Source: an uncultured Armatimonadota bacterium (GTDB lineage: Bacteria > Armatimonadota > Fimbriimonadia > Fimbriimonadales > Fimbriimonadaceae). From it: 64,000 nt of DNA. Positions within the stretch are counted from its first letter, which is position 1. Every line of letters begins with the position of its first letter. Of the stretch, positions 17,124 to 26,323 are shown in pieces. Position numbers and translations under genes: made by a program. The DNA lies in NCBI GenBank assembly GCA_903904815.1, contig CAIVDU010000005.1, positions 124,001-188,000 of the forward strand. Reading direction: 5' to 3'. The notes under the pieces were generated by a model. It did not search any database and had not been told where the DNA came from. It was given only the letters and a program-made list of their open reading frames with translations.

Positions 17124-18182
17124 ATGAGCAACAGCAGTGGGTCCAGGAGAGATCTTTCCGAAACTTTCTCGGACTTGTTGAACGGTGTCGCCAAATGCGT
17201 CTTGTACGCGGGCGCGGGCCTGTCGCTGATCGCGATCGGCCTTTTGGTATTCACTTGCTTTGCTGTCCCAACGGACGCCGCATCCAAAACGGCGGACGCC
17301 CTTAAGAACGTTGAGATCTTCCAAAAGATGCTCAGCGTCGGCGTGTTCGGAGTCGGCGTCGGCTCCGGCTACCTCTTTTGGGGAGAAGATCTGCTCGGGG
17401 CCCTTCAGCTCATGCTGGCGGCAGCCCTCTACTTCGCTCCGCTCTATCTCCCAATGGTTTTGGGAGGCAAGACCGGCGAAACTGTCGACAAATCGCTTCA
17501 GGCCCTTCAAACCGGTGGAACTGTTCTCGGCATGGTCGCCGTGCCTATTCTCGTTTTCGACATTTACACTCGAACTCGGGAAAGATTCAAGGTTGGCGTC
17601 AAGGCCGATCAACTCAAATACGGCAAAGGGATCAAAGAAGAAACCACGAAGCAGAACGTCTTCATGGGCAAGTGCTGGCAACTTCCCTTTTGCCGCAAGT
17701 TCGTACGAGAGCGATGCCCGATCTATCACTCCAAGCGAACCTGCTGGAAAGAGCAGGTTGGATGCATGTGCGAGGAACAGGTCATCCGCAACGCCATGGA
17801 GAACAAACCCATCCCCAAGGATGCGTTGCTCGCTGGCCGCATGATCCCCCAAAACCACAAGCTCACTCTCGCCCAGAAGCAAGAGCGATGCCGCAACTGC
17901 GTCATCTACAATGAGCATCAGCGGCACAAGTACAAGCTCGCCGTTCCCGCGGTGGTCATCAGCTTCATCACGGTTTATGGCGCCGGTCATGGCCCACTGA
18001 TCGTCATGACTCGAGGACTGATGGATGGCGTGAACAACGCCGTGAACCACGCAACGGTCGGTCAACTGGCCATGAAGACTCCCGACGTTTTTGTCGAAAT
18101 GATCCTCGCCACGTTTCTGATCATCTCGCTCAGCTACTCGATGAAGATTCTGGAGTACCTCATCTTCAAGCTTAAGATTTAA
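17124..18182 (+). CDS. Six-helix membrane protein with an eight-cysteine loop, unknown
   Basis: A 352-residue protein I cannot place in a family. Helices are predicted at ~24-47, 68-86, 91-113 and 130-147, then a ~125-residue hydrophilic loop, then ~272-292 and 323-346. The loop holds eight Cys at 184, 190, 198, 207, 214, 216, 256 and 259, arranged as CWQLPFC, RCPIYH, CWKEQVGCMC and CRNC, plus several His (NEHQRHK). This looks like two four-Cys metal or Fe-S sites, which is inference. AGGTAA precedes the ATG. It sits 6 bp after efp and 3 bp before the RtcA-like gene, so all three are probably one transcript. Confidence 0.72.
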   Translation: MSNSSGSRRDLSETFSDLLNGVAKCVLYAGAGLSLIAIGLLVFTCFAVPTDAASKTADALKNVEIFQKMLSVGVFGVGVGSGYLFWGEDLLGALQLMLAAALYFAPLYLPMVLGGKTGETVDKSLQALQTGGTVLGMVAVPILVFDIYTRTRERFKVGVKADQLKYGKGIKEETTKQNVFMGKCWQLPFCRKFVRERCPIYHSKRTCWKEQVGCMCEEQVIRNAMENKPIPKDALLAGRMIPQNHKLTLAQKQERCRNCVIYNEHQRHKYKLAVPAVVISFITVYGAGHGPLIVMTRGLMDGVNNAVNHATVGQLAMKTPDVFVEMILATFLIISLSYSMKILEYLIFKLKI

Positions 18183-18185
18183 CGA

Positions 18186-19244
18186 ATGCCCAAAGCGAGC
18201 GCACTGGTCGTCATCGACGGCTCCTTTGGAGAAGGGGGCGGAGCCCTGATCCGAACGGCCCTGTGTATGGCCGCTATCACCCAACAGGGGGTGCGTATCG
18301 AAAATCTCCGTGCCGGCACCCGATTTGCGGGCCTCGATTCAGAAGATCTCATCCTTCTGAACGCCTTGACCAGCATGACCTCGGGTGAGTCGGCCGGTGC
18401 CACTCTCGGCTCGACTTGGATCAGTTTTCTTCCCGGCAAGTGGCCGAAAGGAATTTCGGGGACTTTGCCGTCGGTCAAGACGGACTCAAATCGCGTCCCC
18501 AACGCTCCAGTGATTCTCTCCGCGCTGATGCCCGTGCTCGCCAAGACGCAGATGTATTCCTCGCTCCTCGCCGAGGGAGAGACCTACGGCGTGCACTCCC
18601 TGAGCTACGACTATTTTGCCAACGTCACCATGCACGCTCAGCGGGCGTTCGGACTCTATGCCTACCCAACACTTGAGGCAGCCGGGTTTGGTCGAGAGTC
18701 GTCAGGAGAAGTCAGCATTGACGTAGAACCCAGCGTGCTGAACGGTATCCAGTGGAGCGATCGGGGAGGACTGAAGACGGTACAAGCGGTCGTCGCCTCC
18801 AGTGGCGTGAGCCCAAACATGGCAGACCGGGCAACGAGCCACCTGAAAAAGCTGGCTCAGACCGCGAACCTCCCGATCGAGGTCGTACACAATGAGGTCG
18901 CCAGCAAGACCTCTGGAATATTTATCACCACATGGGCCACCTACGAACGAGGGGTTGGTGGTGGAGGAGCCATGGGGGGGCGGGGCATCCGGGTGGAGAT
19001 GCTCGCCCAAAACGCGTTCACCCAGACTTTCGAGTGGATGTCGTCCAACGCGACCGTCGATCCATTCGTCGCCGACCAGATCTTGCTTACCGCGGTGCTT
19101 GCCGAAGGGGAGACGACTTTCAAAGTCTCACGGCTGACGCAGCGGTTTCTCACCACCGTTTGGGTCGTCAAGCAGTTCACTCCGATCCACATCACCGTTC
19201 GTGGCAGCGAAGGCAACCCCGGAACCGTCACCGTCCGGAGGTAG
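18186..19244 (+). CDS. RtcA-like RNA 3'-phosphate cyclase homologue, catalytic His replaced
   Basis: A 352-residue member of the RNA 3'-terminal phosphate cyclase (RtcA/Rcl1) superfamily. It shares DGSFGEGGGALIRTAL at the N-terminus, VLAKTQMYSSLLAEGETYGV in the middle and VDPFVADQILLTAVLAEG (~295-312), which match the RtcA fold. Active RtcA uses a His (E. coli His309, in HLLTNI) to form the covalent AMP adduct; by hand alignment this position is Arg320 (QRFLTTVWVVKQF). The early RtcA motif RAG..KPGL..QH reads RAGTRFAGLDSEDL. It is therefore probably not a classical adenylating cyclase. It lies 3 bp after the Cys-rich membrane protein and 2 bp before the flavoprotein. Confidence 0.8.
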   Translation: MPKASALVVIDGSFGEGGGALIRTALCMAAITQQGVRIENLRAGTRFAGLDSEDLILLNALTSMTSGESAGATLGSTWISFLPGKWPKGISGTLPSVKTDSNRVPNAPVILSALMPVLAKTQMYSSLLAEGETYGVHSLSYDYFANVTMHAQRAFGLYAYPTLEAAGFGRESSGEVSIDVEPSVLNGIQWSDRGGLKTVQAVVASSGVSPNMADRATSHLKKLAQTANLPIEVVHNEVASKTSGIFITTWATYERGVGGGGAMGGRGIRVEMLAQNAFTQTFEWMSSNATVDPFVADQILLTAVLAEGETTFKVSRLTQRFLTTVWVVKQFTPIHITVRGSEGNPGTVTVRR

Positions 19245-19246
19245 CG

Positions 19247-20290
19247 ATGAAGGTCGCAATTGTCGGCGGGGGCATTCACGGGACCAGCGCGGCCAAGTCT
19301 CTCGCTTTGCGTGGACATGAAGTTTCTCTCTTCGAGCAGTTTCCGATCAATCACGTTCGGGGCAGTTCTCATGGCGAGTCCAGAATCGTTCGAAAGGCTT
19401 ATCCGGATCCGTTTTATACAAGCTTAATGGCTGAAGCCTATCCTTTGTGGCGCGACTTAGAGGCCCTGGCCGAGACGGACCTGCTTCATGAAGTCGGTCT
19501 CCTGTACCTCGGCAGCGACTCGTCAGCCAATCTCCAGTCAGTCGACGCAGGATTGAGCCAGGTCGAAGAGCCTCACACGATCTTCCATTTTCAGGACGTG
19601 AAAGCGGTGTCTCCCCAGGTCAGTCTCGGCGAGCACGAGATCGCGATCTTCACACCTAGGGCCGGATGGGTCGATGCCCATCAATCGGTTACCGTCACAA
19701 GACACGTTGCCGAGCGATTTGGAGCTAAGTTTCACCACTCTCAACCAGTCGAGAGAAAATGGCTAGAAAAAAACTTCGATGCCTTTGTGGTGGCTCCGGG
19801 CGCCTGGATTCTCGATTGGGCGCCCGAACTAAACGTGAAAGTGACACTTCAAACCGTCGCCTTTCTAAATGCGGCCATCGAGGGTCCAGTTTGGATCGAG
19901 GATTCCGAAAAACTCGCTTACGGCTTTCCAACTCACGACCCCGACCTGGGAGCAAAAGTCGCCTTTCACGCGATGGGAGGACCCATCGACCCGTCGACCC
20001 AAGACAGGACGCCCGATCCAGCGCAAGTTTCTGAATTGGGCCGAGTGCTTGAGCGGAGGTTTGCCCTTCCACCACTAGATCCGATCAGATCGTACGGTTG
20101 CCTGTACACGAACACCCCTGACGAAGACTTTCGACTCGGAACCCTGGGGGAATCGGGATTCTACGTTTCGGCGTGTAGCGGCCACGGATTCAAATTCGGG
20201 CCCTGGATCGGCCAACTGATGGCCGATTTCGTCGAGCAACGCCGCTCTCCCCGTGACTTCCCTCGCTTCTGTTCTGGCGACGCCCGGTAA
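19247..20290 (+). CDS. FAD-dependent amine oxidoreductase, monomeric sarcosine oxidase/MTOX type
   Basis: A 347-residue DAO-family flavoprotein. The N-terminal Rossmann motif is VAIVGGGIHGTSAAKSLA (~3-20) followed by the acidic strand end SLFEQ. The C-terminal motif CLYTNTPDEDF (~285-295) matches the CMYTMTPDE segment of monomeric sarcosine oxidase, whose Cys holds FAD covalently. SSHGESRIVRKAYPDPFY (~45-62) is also typical of this subfamily. The likely reaction is oxidation of an N-methyl or secondary amino acid, giving H2O2; the substrate is unknown. It starts 2 bp after the RtcA-like stop, so it is co-transcribed. Confidence 0.85.
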   Translation: MKVAIVGGGIHGTSAAKSLALRGHEVSLFEQFPINHVRGSSHGESRIVRKAYPDPFYTSLMAEAYPLWRDLEALAETDLLHEVGLLYLGSDSSANLQSVDAGLSQVEEPHTIFHFQDVKAVSPQVSLGEHEIAIFTPRAGWVDAHQSVTVTRHVAERFGAKFHHSQPVERKWLEKNFDAFVVAPGAWILDWAPELNVKVTLQTVAFLNAAIEGPVWIEDSEKLAYGFPTHDPDLGAKVAFHAMGGPIDPSTQDRTPDPAQVSELGRVLERRFALPPLDPIRSYGCLYTNTPDEDFRLGTLGESGFYVSACSGHGFKFGPWIGQLMADFVEQRRSPRDFPRFCSGDAR

Positions 20291-20300
20291 TATCCGATAC

Positions 20301-22730
20301 ATGATCCTCGGTCTTCTCGTCGCATCGCTCAGCTTTCAAAGTCCGGTGCGAATAGTAGAGGTGAGCCGAGGAGCGATCGTGTCCGGTGTGGTCGGTTCTG
20401 ATCCTTCTTTCGCCTACTGGGATTGCGAGGATACGACGCTAGACGCGACCGACCCCGATGCAAGTCGCGGAGGGGAGGCAACGCTAGTGGGTGGCCCCAG
20501 CACCACCGTCCTAGTTCGTTTTGGCGATCTCGGACGAGTGCTTGGCCGCACTCGACACATTCGAAAGGCCACTCTCCACTTCACGCTTGCCTCGGGCGAC
20601 CACGCGGGGCTGACCAGCGTCACGAGGCTGTTGCAGCCATGGGGTGAAGGCCCTTATCAGACGATCAACGCAACGCTTTCCCTGCTGGGACAAGCGACCG
20701 CAGATGGCAAGCAGGGAAAGCCGCTCGTACCCAAAATGGCCGCTACCTGGAAGAGTCGCCTGTACGGATCTGATGGCGGTGCGTGGCAGCAACCCGGCGC
20801 TAAGGGCCCCTTGGACGGACTTAAGGTCCCCGACGCATCGGTTGTCGCGGCAGAAAAAGAGGTTCAGATCCAAGGTCTTGCAAGCACGTTCCAGTGGCTC
20901 GCCGACCATCCAACGAACAACCACGGAATCGCGCTCAACTTTAGCACCCCAGTTGAGTTCTACAGCGCCCAGGCCCCACTAGGGCGCCCGCGGCTCGAAC
21001 TCGAATTGGATGGCGGCCAAGCCGGTTCAGGACCGGACCTTAGCGTCATTTCAATTGAGAAGCTGCCCACCGGCGGCTTCCAGGCTCACGTCAAGAACGT
21101 CGGGGATGCCCCCGCGTCCGGATTTGAATCGACATGGTCTTTCAACGGCCGAGTCGGATCGAGTGTTGGACATTCGGAAGTCCTTCAACCGGGTCAAGAA
21201 ATTCCGGTAGAAACCTCGGAGTCAATTCGGGGCGAATCGGGCGATCACCGCGGGGCCATTGTGCAGTTCGACCTTAAGCCCACCGGCCCCGACGCGAATC
21301 CCGCGAATAACGGTCTTTTGGTCTTTTCCCAGGGACGAGGAATCTCATTCGTCTTCGACTCTAAAGTGGCTGACCTTGCCAAGACCCAAACAAACCTAGA
21401 TGGCTCCCGATCTGCGGAAGATTGGATCCAGGCCCAGCTCCGAGTATTCAACGAGACCTACCTCGCCCAGAGCCACTTCTCGTTTGCGCCGGACGGTTGC
21501 AAGGAACGCGTTTTCGCGTCGTCCGTCACTGAGTCAAAGGCGGGAGGAAGCGCGGCAAACTCGGAGCCTGTCGTACACATCACGGCAGAGATGTTCGCCG
21601 ATGGCGGATTCAGCCGTTCTCTCGCGAAGGCGGTGGGAGCGGCGATCGGGCTGCCAAATTACGATCCGATGGAAGTTGTCGCGCGCTCTGGACGAGTCAC
21701 GGTGACGGGAGCTTCGGATCGAGGGACAGAAGATCTATATTCGGGGCTAATGGGAGGAGGCGACACTCGCTTCGATGGTCAAATCCCGGGAGCGATTTCG
21801 TTAGCTTACGAACCAAGTCTTACACCGGACGATGCTGCCCCCTTGGCCGAACCAAGCGGCCTTCTGTCGATGACCGACGTGTACGTTCTGAATTCGAGGC
21901 TCGAGAAACCTGTTGGGGGTGGAATTCCCTCTGTTGCGCCCCATGCGGTGCTCTTGAGGGCCCGAGACATCCTTCAGCGACCGCTGGGCGGAATGGCGCT
22001 GTCTTTCTATCAGTCAGTTGGCTCTAAGATTCCGGACGGTCCTCCCACGTTCAAGCTCACTCTGAATGACAGCGGATTGATTCTCATTCCTAACCGAGAT
22101 TCAGGTGGCATCTTTGGCAAGCTCGAACCTGACGCCAGCAACGGTCTTCTTCTTGTGAAAGCGGACTATCACGGAATCTCCGAATGGGGTTGGATCAAGG
22201 CTTGGCAAGTGGTGGATGCGTTCGCTCGTGGCAACGTGGGGGCGGGAATCATCGATCTGAGCTTCAATGTCCCGGGGTCCGAGCTTGAGATGGACCGCGA
22301 TCTGGCTAGCCAAAAGTTTGTGAGCGATTCCACGGGTCAAGCCGCCGATCATCTCGCTGCGGTCGTGGATGGTGACGGAGTTAAGACGATTTCCCTGGGA
22401 ACGAAGATCGGAGATTGGATTGAGGTGGACTTGGGCCGAGATCGAACGCTGGCCGATATCCGAATCTCGGCCCCCGCCGACCGGTTTTGGCAGTCGTTCG
22501 ACGTTCTTTTGTACGGAACTGGCCAACGACCGCAAGACGCCCTCGTCTTTGCCCGGGAACGCGACTGGTCTCACAGCCGTAAGAACCGTAGCGATGGTCC
22601 TGAAGCCTCGGCGACCGTCTCCTACCGAGGACTTCCGGTTCAGATGCGTTACATTCGCATTCAGAGTCGGTCCGGAGGAGTGGGTGAAATTGGCAAGATT
22701 TCTGTCGTGCCGGCGAAATTGTCTCACTAA
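20301..22730 (+). CDS. Large exported multidomain protein (DNRLRE-like, CARDB-like), unknown
   Basis: An 809-residue protein with a short signal peptide (MILGLLVASLSFQS). Residues ~25-240 look like a DNRLRE-type beta domain (DASRGGEATLVGG...VLVRFGDLG, LHFTLASGDHAGL, FQWLADHPTNNHGIALNF). Residues ~250-345 resemble a CARDB/Ig-like repeat (DLSVISIEKLPTGGFQAHVK, NPANNG). The centre (~350-560) has no motif I know. The C-terminal ~130 residues resemble an F5/8-type C discoidin fold (DWIEVDLGRDRTLADIRIS, MRYIRIQSRSGG). It is probably a surface or periplasmic carbohydrate- or substrate-associated protein. It starts 10 bp after the flavoprotein and ends the efp-led run. Confidence 0.62.
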   Translation: MILGLLVASLSFQSPVRIVEVSRGAIVSGVVGSDPSFAYWDCEDTTLDATDPDASRGGEATLVGGPSTTVLVRFGDLGRVLGRTRHIRKATLHFTLASGDHAGLTSVTRLLQPWGEGPYQTINATLSLLGQATADGKQGKPLVPKMAATWKSRLYGSDGGAWQQPGAKGPLDGLKVPDASVVAAEKEVQIQGLASTFQWLADHPTNNHGIALNFSTPVEFYSAQAPLGRPRLELELDGGQAGSGPDLSVISIEKLPTGGFQAHVKNVGDAPASGFESTWSFNGRVGSSVGHSEVLQPGQEIPVETSESIRGESGDHRGAIVQFDLKPTGPDANPANNGLLVFSQGRGISFVFDSKVADLAKTQTNLDGSRSAEDWIQAQLRVFNETYLAQSHFSFAPDGCKERVFASSVTESKAGGSAANSEPVVHITAEMFADGGFSRSLAKAVGAAIGLPNYDPMEVVARSGRVTVTGASDRGTEDLYSGLMGGGDTRFDGQIPGAISLAYEPSLTPDDAAPLAEPSGLLSMTDVYVLNSRLEKPVGGGIPSVAPHAVLLRARDILQRPLGGMALSFYQSVGSKIPDGPPTFKLTLNDSGLILIPNRDSGGIFGKLEPDASNGLLLVKADYHGISEWGWIKAWQVVDAFARGNVGAGIIDLSFNVPGSELEMDRDLASQKFVSDSTGQAADHLAAVVDGDGVKTISLGTKIGDWIEVDLGRDRTLADIRISAPADRFWQSFDVLLYGTGQRPQDALVFARERDWSHSRKNRSDGPEASATVSYRGLPVQMRYIRIQSRSGGVGEIGKISVVPAKLSH

Positions 22731-22925
22731 TCAAGAAAAAGTGGGAGAATGTCCCCGGAGGCCACAGTGCATCGACACGCGACGTCATGGGAATCTCAAA
22801 GCTGTCTTAGATGGGCGGATTTTCCCTGGTCGGCGAAAGACCGTGTCGAGACTCAAGGATGAGATGTTGTTAGCTCCCCAATATAGAGATTTTCGTGATC
22901 ACGAGCATTGCCTCGGGAGCGTCCT

Positions 22926-25427
22926 TTGAAAGCCGTCGTGATGGCAGGAGGCGAAGGCTCTCGGCTTCGCCCAGTCACCTCGAATCGCCCCAAACCGCTT
23001 GTGCCGATCTGCAATCAGCCGATCATGGAGCACATCCTTTCGCTCCTGAAGCGACACGGTTTCCATGAAGTCGTTGCCACCCTCCACTATTTGGCGGAGG
23101 AAATCCAGGGATATTTTGGCGATGGCTCGGACTTCGGCATCCCCATCCGGTACAGCATTGAAGATAGCCCGCTGGGTACCGCTGGCAGCGTAAAGCAAGC
23201 CGAGGCTTATCTCAAAGACGAAACGTTTGTGATCGTCTCCGGCGACGCTCTCACCGACTGCAATCTCACCAAAGCCCTCGAATTCCATCGAAGCAAGGGA
23301 GCGCTCGCAACGCTCATCTTGTATCGGGTCCCCTCTCCCCTCGAGTTCGGAGTGGTGATCACCGACGACGAAGGACGCATTCAACGGTTCCTTGAAAAGC
23401 CCAGTTGGTCAGAGGTTTTCTCGGACACGGTCAACACGGGAATGTACATCCTTGAGCCCGAAATCTTCGACACAATGGAGCACGGCCAGTCTTACGACTG
23501 GAGTGGGGACATCTTCCCTAAGCTGTTAGAGGCAGGCAAGCCCCTCTACGGCTACGTCATGGAGGAGTATTGGACGGACGTCGGATCGCTAAGCCAATAC
23601 CGAGACGCCCAAGAGGACCTTCTCTCGGGACGAGTCGATCTTCCCGTACAGGGAGTCCGTGAGCGGTCCGGAGTCTCCATTGGCGCCAACTGCACGATTG
23701 ACGACACGGCCGAGCTAATTCCTCCAATCTGCATTGGACGCAACGTCAAGGTGAAAAAAGGGGCGAAGATTGGACCTCATACGGTCCTCGGCGACAATGT
23801 TTTTGTCGAAGAGGGGGCCAAGGTCGAAAGGTCTGTCCTTTGGGACGGCGTCTACGTGGGTCCGAACGTCTCAATCCAGTCTTCGATCGTGTGCTCCCGA
23901 GCCACGATCAAGCGCGATAGCGTGCTCAATGAAGACTCGGTAGTGGGTGATCGGTGCTTCATCGACGTGGGATGTACGGTTCGCCCACGCGTCAAGATTT
24001 GGCCGGACAAGATCGTCGAGCGGGGCTCGACGGTGACTATGTCCCTCGTTTGGGGTAGCAAGTGGAGGGGCTCGCTCTTTCGCGACCTCGGGGTTGCTGG
24101 CCTCAGCAATCTTGAGATCACCCCGGACTTCGCCTGCCGCCTCGGTTCTGCGTTTGGATCTTGCTTTGGGCCCGGCAGCCGCATCGTTACGTCCCGCGAC
24201 AGCACGCGAAGTTCTCGGATGATCAAGCGCGCGCTTATCGCGTCGCTGATGAGCGTTGGCTGTGAAGTTCTCGACCTCAGAAGCGCTGCTCTGCCGATCG
24301 CCCGACATTTCATCAAGACGAGCGGGGCCAACGGGGCGATCAGCGTTCGCAAGCTCCCAGGCAACGCGCGCGTCACGCTGGTGGAGATGTTCGATTCTCG
24401 TGGCGCCTATCTGGACAGGGCGCGCGAACGAAAAATTGAGACTGCATTCTTCCGCGAAGATTTCAAGCGAATTGATCCCGACGAACTGGGCCAAATCGAG
24501 TTTGCGAGTCGCGCGATCGAAGAGTATCAGTCGGATTTCTTCCGACTCCTCCAACGACCGACCAGGGCGAGACGACTCCGAGTGGTCTGTGACTACGGAT
24601 ATTCCGCGCTCGGAGCGATCTATCCGGCGATGTTGGAGAAGATCGGCGTCGAATCCATCAGCCTGAACTCCTTTAACGACGCCAAACTCGCGCCGAGAGC
24701 CTCCGATGAAGTCGAGCGTCACGTCCAAAACCTCTCGCAGATCGTGAGCACACTGAGCTATGACATGGGCATTCTGTTCACCGACGAAGGCGAGCGGCTT
24801 ACCTTGGTTGATCGAAACGGAGAGCGCATTGAGGGCAACCTTCTCTTGGCAACCATCGGGTCATTGCTGGCGAGGACGGAGCCAGGAGTCCGAATTGCCC
24901 TGAGCGTGACTGCTCCGACGTTGCTCGAAGAAGCTCTCAAGAAGCAGGGAGCCGAAATCATTCGGACAAAGGCTGACTCTCGTTCGCTCATGCAAACGAG
25001 CTTGGATGAGAACGTTCGATTCGCTGGCGACGAGCGAGGGGGATTCATATTCCCCTCGCTTCACCCCGGATTCGACGCGGCCTTCACCTTTGGGAATCTG
25101 CTGTCGATGCTTCAACTCACTGGCGACGACCTCGTCGACGTGACCCACGAATTGCCCCCATTCCGCATGGCTTATGAACAGGTTCGGGTGCCTTGGGAGG
25201 CTAAAGGCGCGGTTATGCGGCGTCTTGCCGAGGATCAACCTACCGGGAGTCATATGGACCTCCTCGACGGCATCAAAATCGTCGAAGACGGCTCATGGGT
25301 ACTGGTATTGCCAGACTCTGTGGATCCATCCTTCCATATCTACGCGGAGTCGACTGAGCAGAATCATTCTCAGGCCCTGGTCGATTCATACACCGAGAAG
25401 ATCAAATCGCTCGCCTCGCCCCACTAG
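22926..25427 (+). CDS. Nucleotidyltransferase / phosphohexomutase-like fusion (GDP-mannose type)
   Basis: An 833-residue fusion. Residues 1-230 are a sugar-nucleotidyltransferase ([18 protein letters not shown], then [16 protein letters not shown] and FLEKPSWSE), and ~245-360 are left-handed beta-helix repeats ([31 protein letters not shown]). Residues ~370-833 follow the phosphomannomutase/phosphoglucomutase fold. In the mutase part the phosphoserine loop TASHNP is replaced by a region around [14 protein letters not shown], and the metal loop DGDGDR by [11 protein letters not shown]. The mutase therefore looks inactive. Similar fusions are known in cyanobacteria. The TTG start is supported by GGGAG at 22915-22919. 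deoC follows 3 bp later. Confidence 0.85.
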   Translation: MKAVVMAGGEGSRLRPVTSNRPKPLVPICNQPIMEHILSLLKRHGFHEVVATLHYLAEEIQGYFGDGSDFGIPIRYSIEDSPLGTAGSVKQAEAYLKDETFVIVSGDALTDCNLTKALEFHRSKGALATLILYRVPSPLEFGVVITDDEGRIQRFLEKPSWSEVFSDTVNTGMYILEPEIFDTMEHGQSYDWSGDIFPKLLEAGKPLYGYVMEEYWTDVGSLSQYRDAQEDLLSGRVDLPVQGVRERSGVSIGANCTIDDTAELIPPICIGRNVKVKKGAKIGPHTVLGDNVFVEEGAKVERSVLWDGVYVGPNVSIQSSIVCSRATIKRDSVLNEDSVVGDRCFIDVGCTVRPRVKIWPDKIVERGSTVTMSLVWGSKWRGSLFRDLGVAGLSNLEITPDFACRLGSAFGSCFGPGSRIVTSRDSTRSSRMIKRALIASLMSVGCEVLDLRSAALPIARHFIKTSGANGAISVRKLPGNARVTLVEMFDSRGAYLDRARERKIETAFFREDFKRIDPDELGQIEFASRAIEEYQSDFFRLLQRPTRARRLRVVCDYGYSALGAIYPAMLEKIGVESISLNSFNDAKLAPRASDEVERHVQNLSQIVSTLSYDMGILFTDEGERLTLVDRNGERIEGNLLLATIGSLLARTEPGVRIALSVTAPTLLEEALKKQGAEIIRTKADSRSLMQTSLDENVRFAGDERGGFIFPSLHPGFDAAFTFGNLLSMLQLTGDDLVDVTHELPPFRMAYEQVRVPWEAKGAVMRRLAEDQPTGSHMDLLDGIKIVEDGSWVLVLPDSVDPSFHIYAESTEQNHSQALVDSYTEKIKSLASPH

Positions 25428-25430
25428 TTC

Positions 25431-26273
25431 ATGAGTCAGTTCCCCTCGCCTGTTGCCGCCACGATCTTCGACCCGGCGTCGTTTACGACTCAGCCATCTA
25501 TCGCTAGTTCGGTTGTCGACTTGTCCCAGCCGACCCGATCGGAACTGATAGACACCCTTCGCTTTATCGACCTCACCACCTTGGCGGGGGATGACAGTTC
25601 CGAGAGGGTCCTTTCCTTGGCCAAGAAAGCTCTGGACGGATTCGCCGGCGAGCATGTTGCCGCCGTATGTGTCTATCCCGTGTTCGTTCCCGATGCAAAG
25701 TCGGTTTTGAATAGGTCCGGCGTCGCGGTCGCTACGGTGGCGGCGGCGTTTCCCCATGGGCTGAGTCCGCTTTCCACACGTATTGCTGAGGTTTCCGCAA
25801 GCCGCGAATTAGGCGCGGACGAGATCGACATCGTCATTCGCAGATCGCACGCTTTGGAGGGCAACTGGGAAGCCTTATTTGACGAGGTTGCCGCCTTTAA
25901 GCAAGCAGCCGGATCATCCCACTTAAAATCGATTCTAGCCACCGGCGAATTAGGGGATCCAACGACGATCTACCGAGCGTCCATTGCGGCGATCATGGCC
26001 GGCTCAGACTTTATCAAGACGTCTACCGGCAAAGAGTCGGTAAACGCAACTCTCGAAGCCGCCGCGGCCATGCTGAGCGCGATTCGGGACTGGAGAGAAG
26101 GGACCGGGCACACTGTCGGCTTTAAGGCCGCCGGAGGGATTCGCTCGGCCAGTCAGGCCGTGGCCTACCAGCGGCTCGCCGCGGAGATTCTGGGAGAGGC
26201 TTATTTGACTCCGCTGACATTCCGCCTTGGAGCAAGTTCGCTGCTTGACGATGTTTGCTCTATCCTTGGTTAG
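25431..26273 (+). CDS. deoC: Deoxyribose-phosphate aldolase
   Basis: Reversibly cleaves 2-deoxyribose-5-phosphate to glyceraldehyde-3-phosphate and acetaldehyde, in deoxynucleoside catabolism. A TIM-barrel class I aldolase of 280 residues. Motifs are IDLTTLAGDDS near residue 45, VAAVCVYPVFVPDA (~75-88), GADEIDIVI (~124-132), DFIKTSTGK (~190-198) with the Schiff-base Lys, and VGFKAAGGIRS (~223-233) with the second Lys. The length agrees with the family plus a ~35-residue N-terminal extension. It begins 3 bp after the fusion gene's stop. Confidence 0.93.
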   Translation: MSQFPSPVAATIFDPASFTTQPSIASSVVDLSQPTRSELIDTLRFIDLTTLAGDDSSERVLSLAKKALDGFAGEHVAAVCVYPVFVPDAKSVLNRSGVAVATVAAAFPHGLSPLSTRIAEVSASRELGADEIDIVIRRSHALEGNWEALFDEVAAFKQAAGSSHLKSILATGELGDPTTIYRASIAAIMAGSDFIKTSTGKESVNATLEAAAAMLSAIRDWREGTGHTVGFKAAGGIRSASQAVAYQRLAAEILGEAYLTPLTFRLGASSLLDDVCSILG

Positions 26274-26323
26274 GAGCCCGCAATTGCCTCTCGGTTTCAC
26301 TTACTGGATCGATCACAGACAGA

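Noticed and set aside
16926-18284. 452-residue antisense frame opposite the Cys-rich membrane protein
   Set aside because: The plus-strand frame has membrane helices, a ribosome-binding site and operon spacing. The antisense product is low-complexity charged sequence and lacks a supported start.
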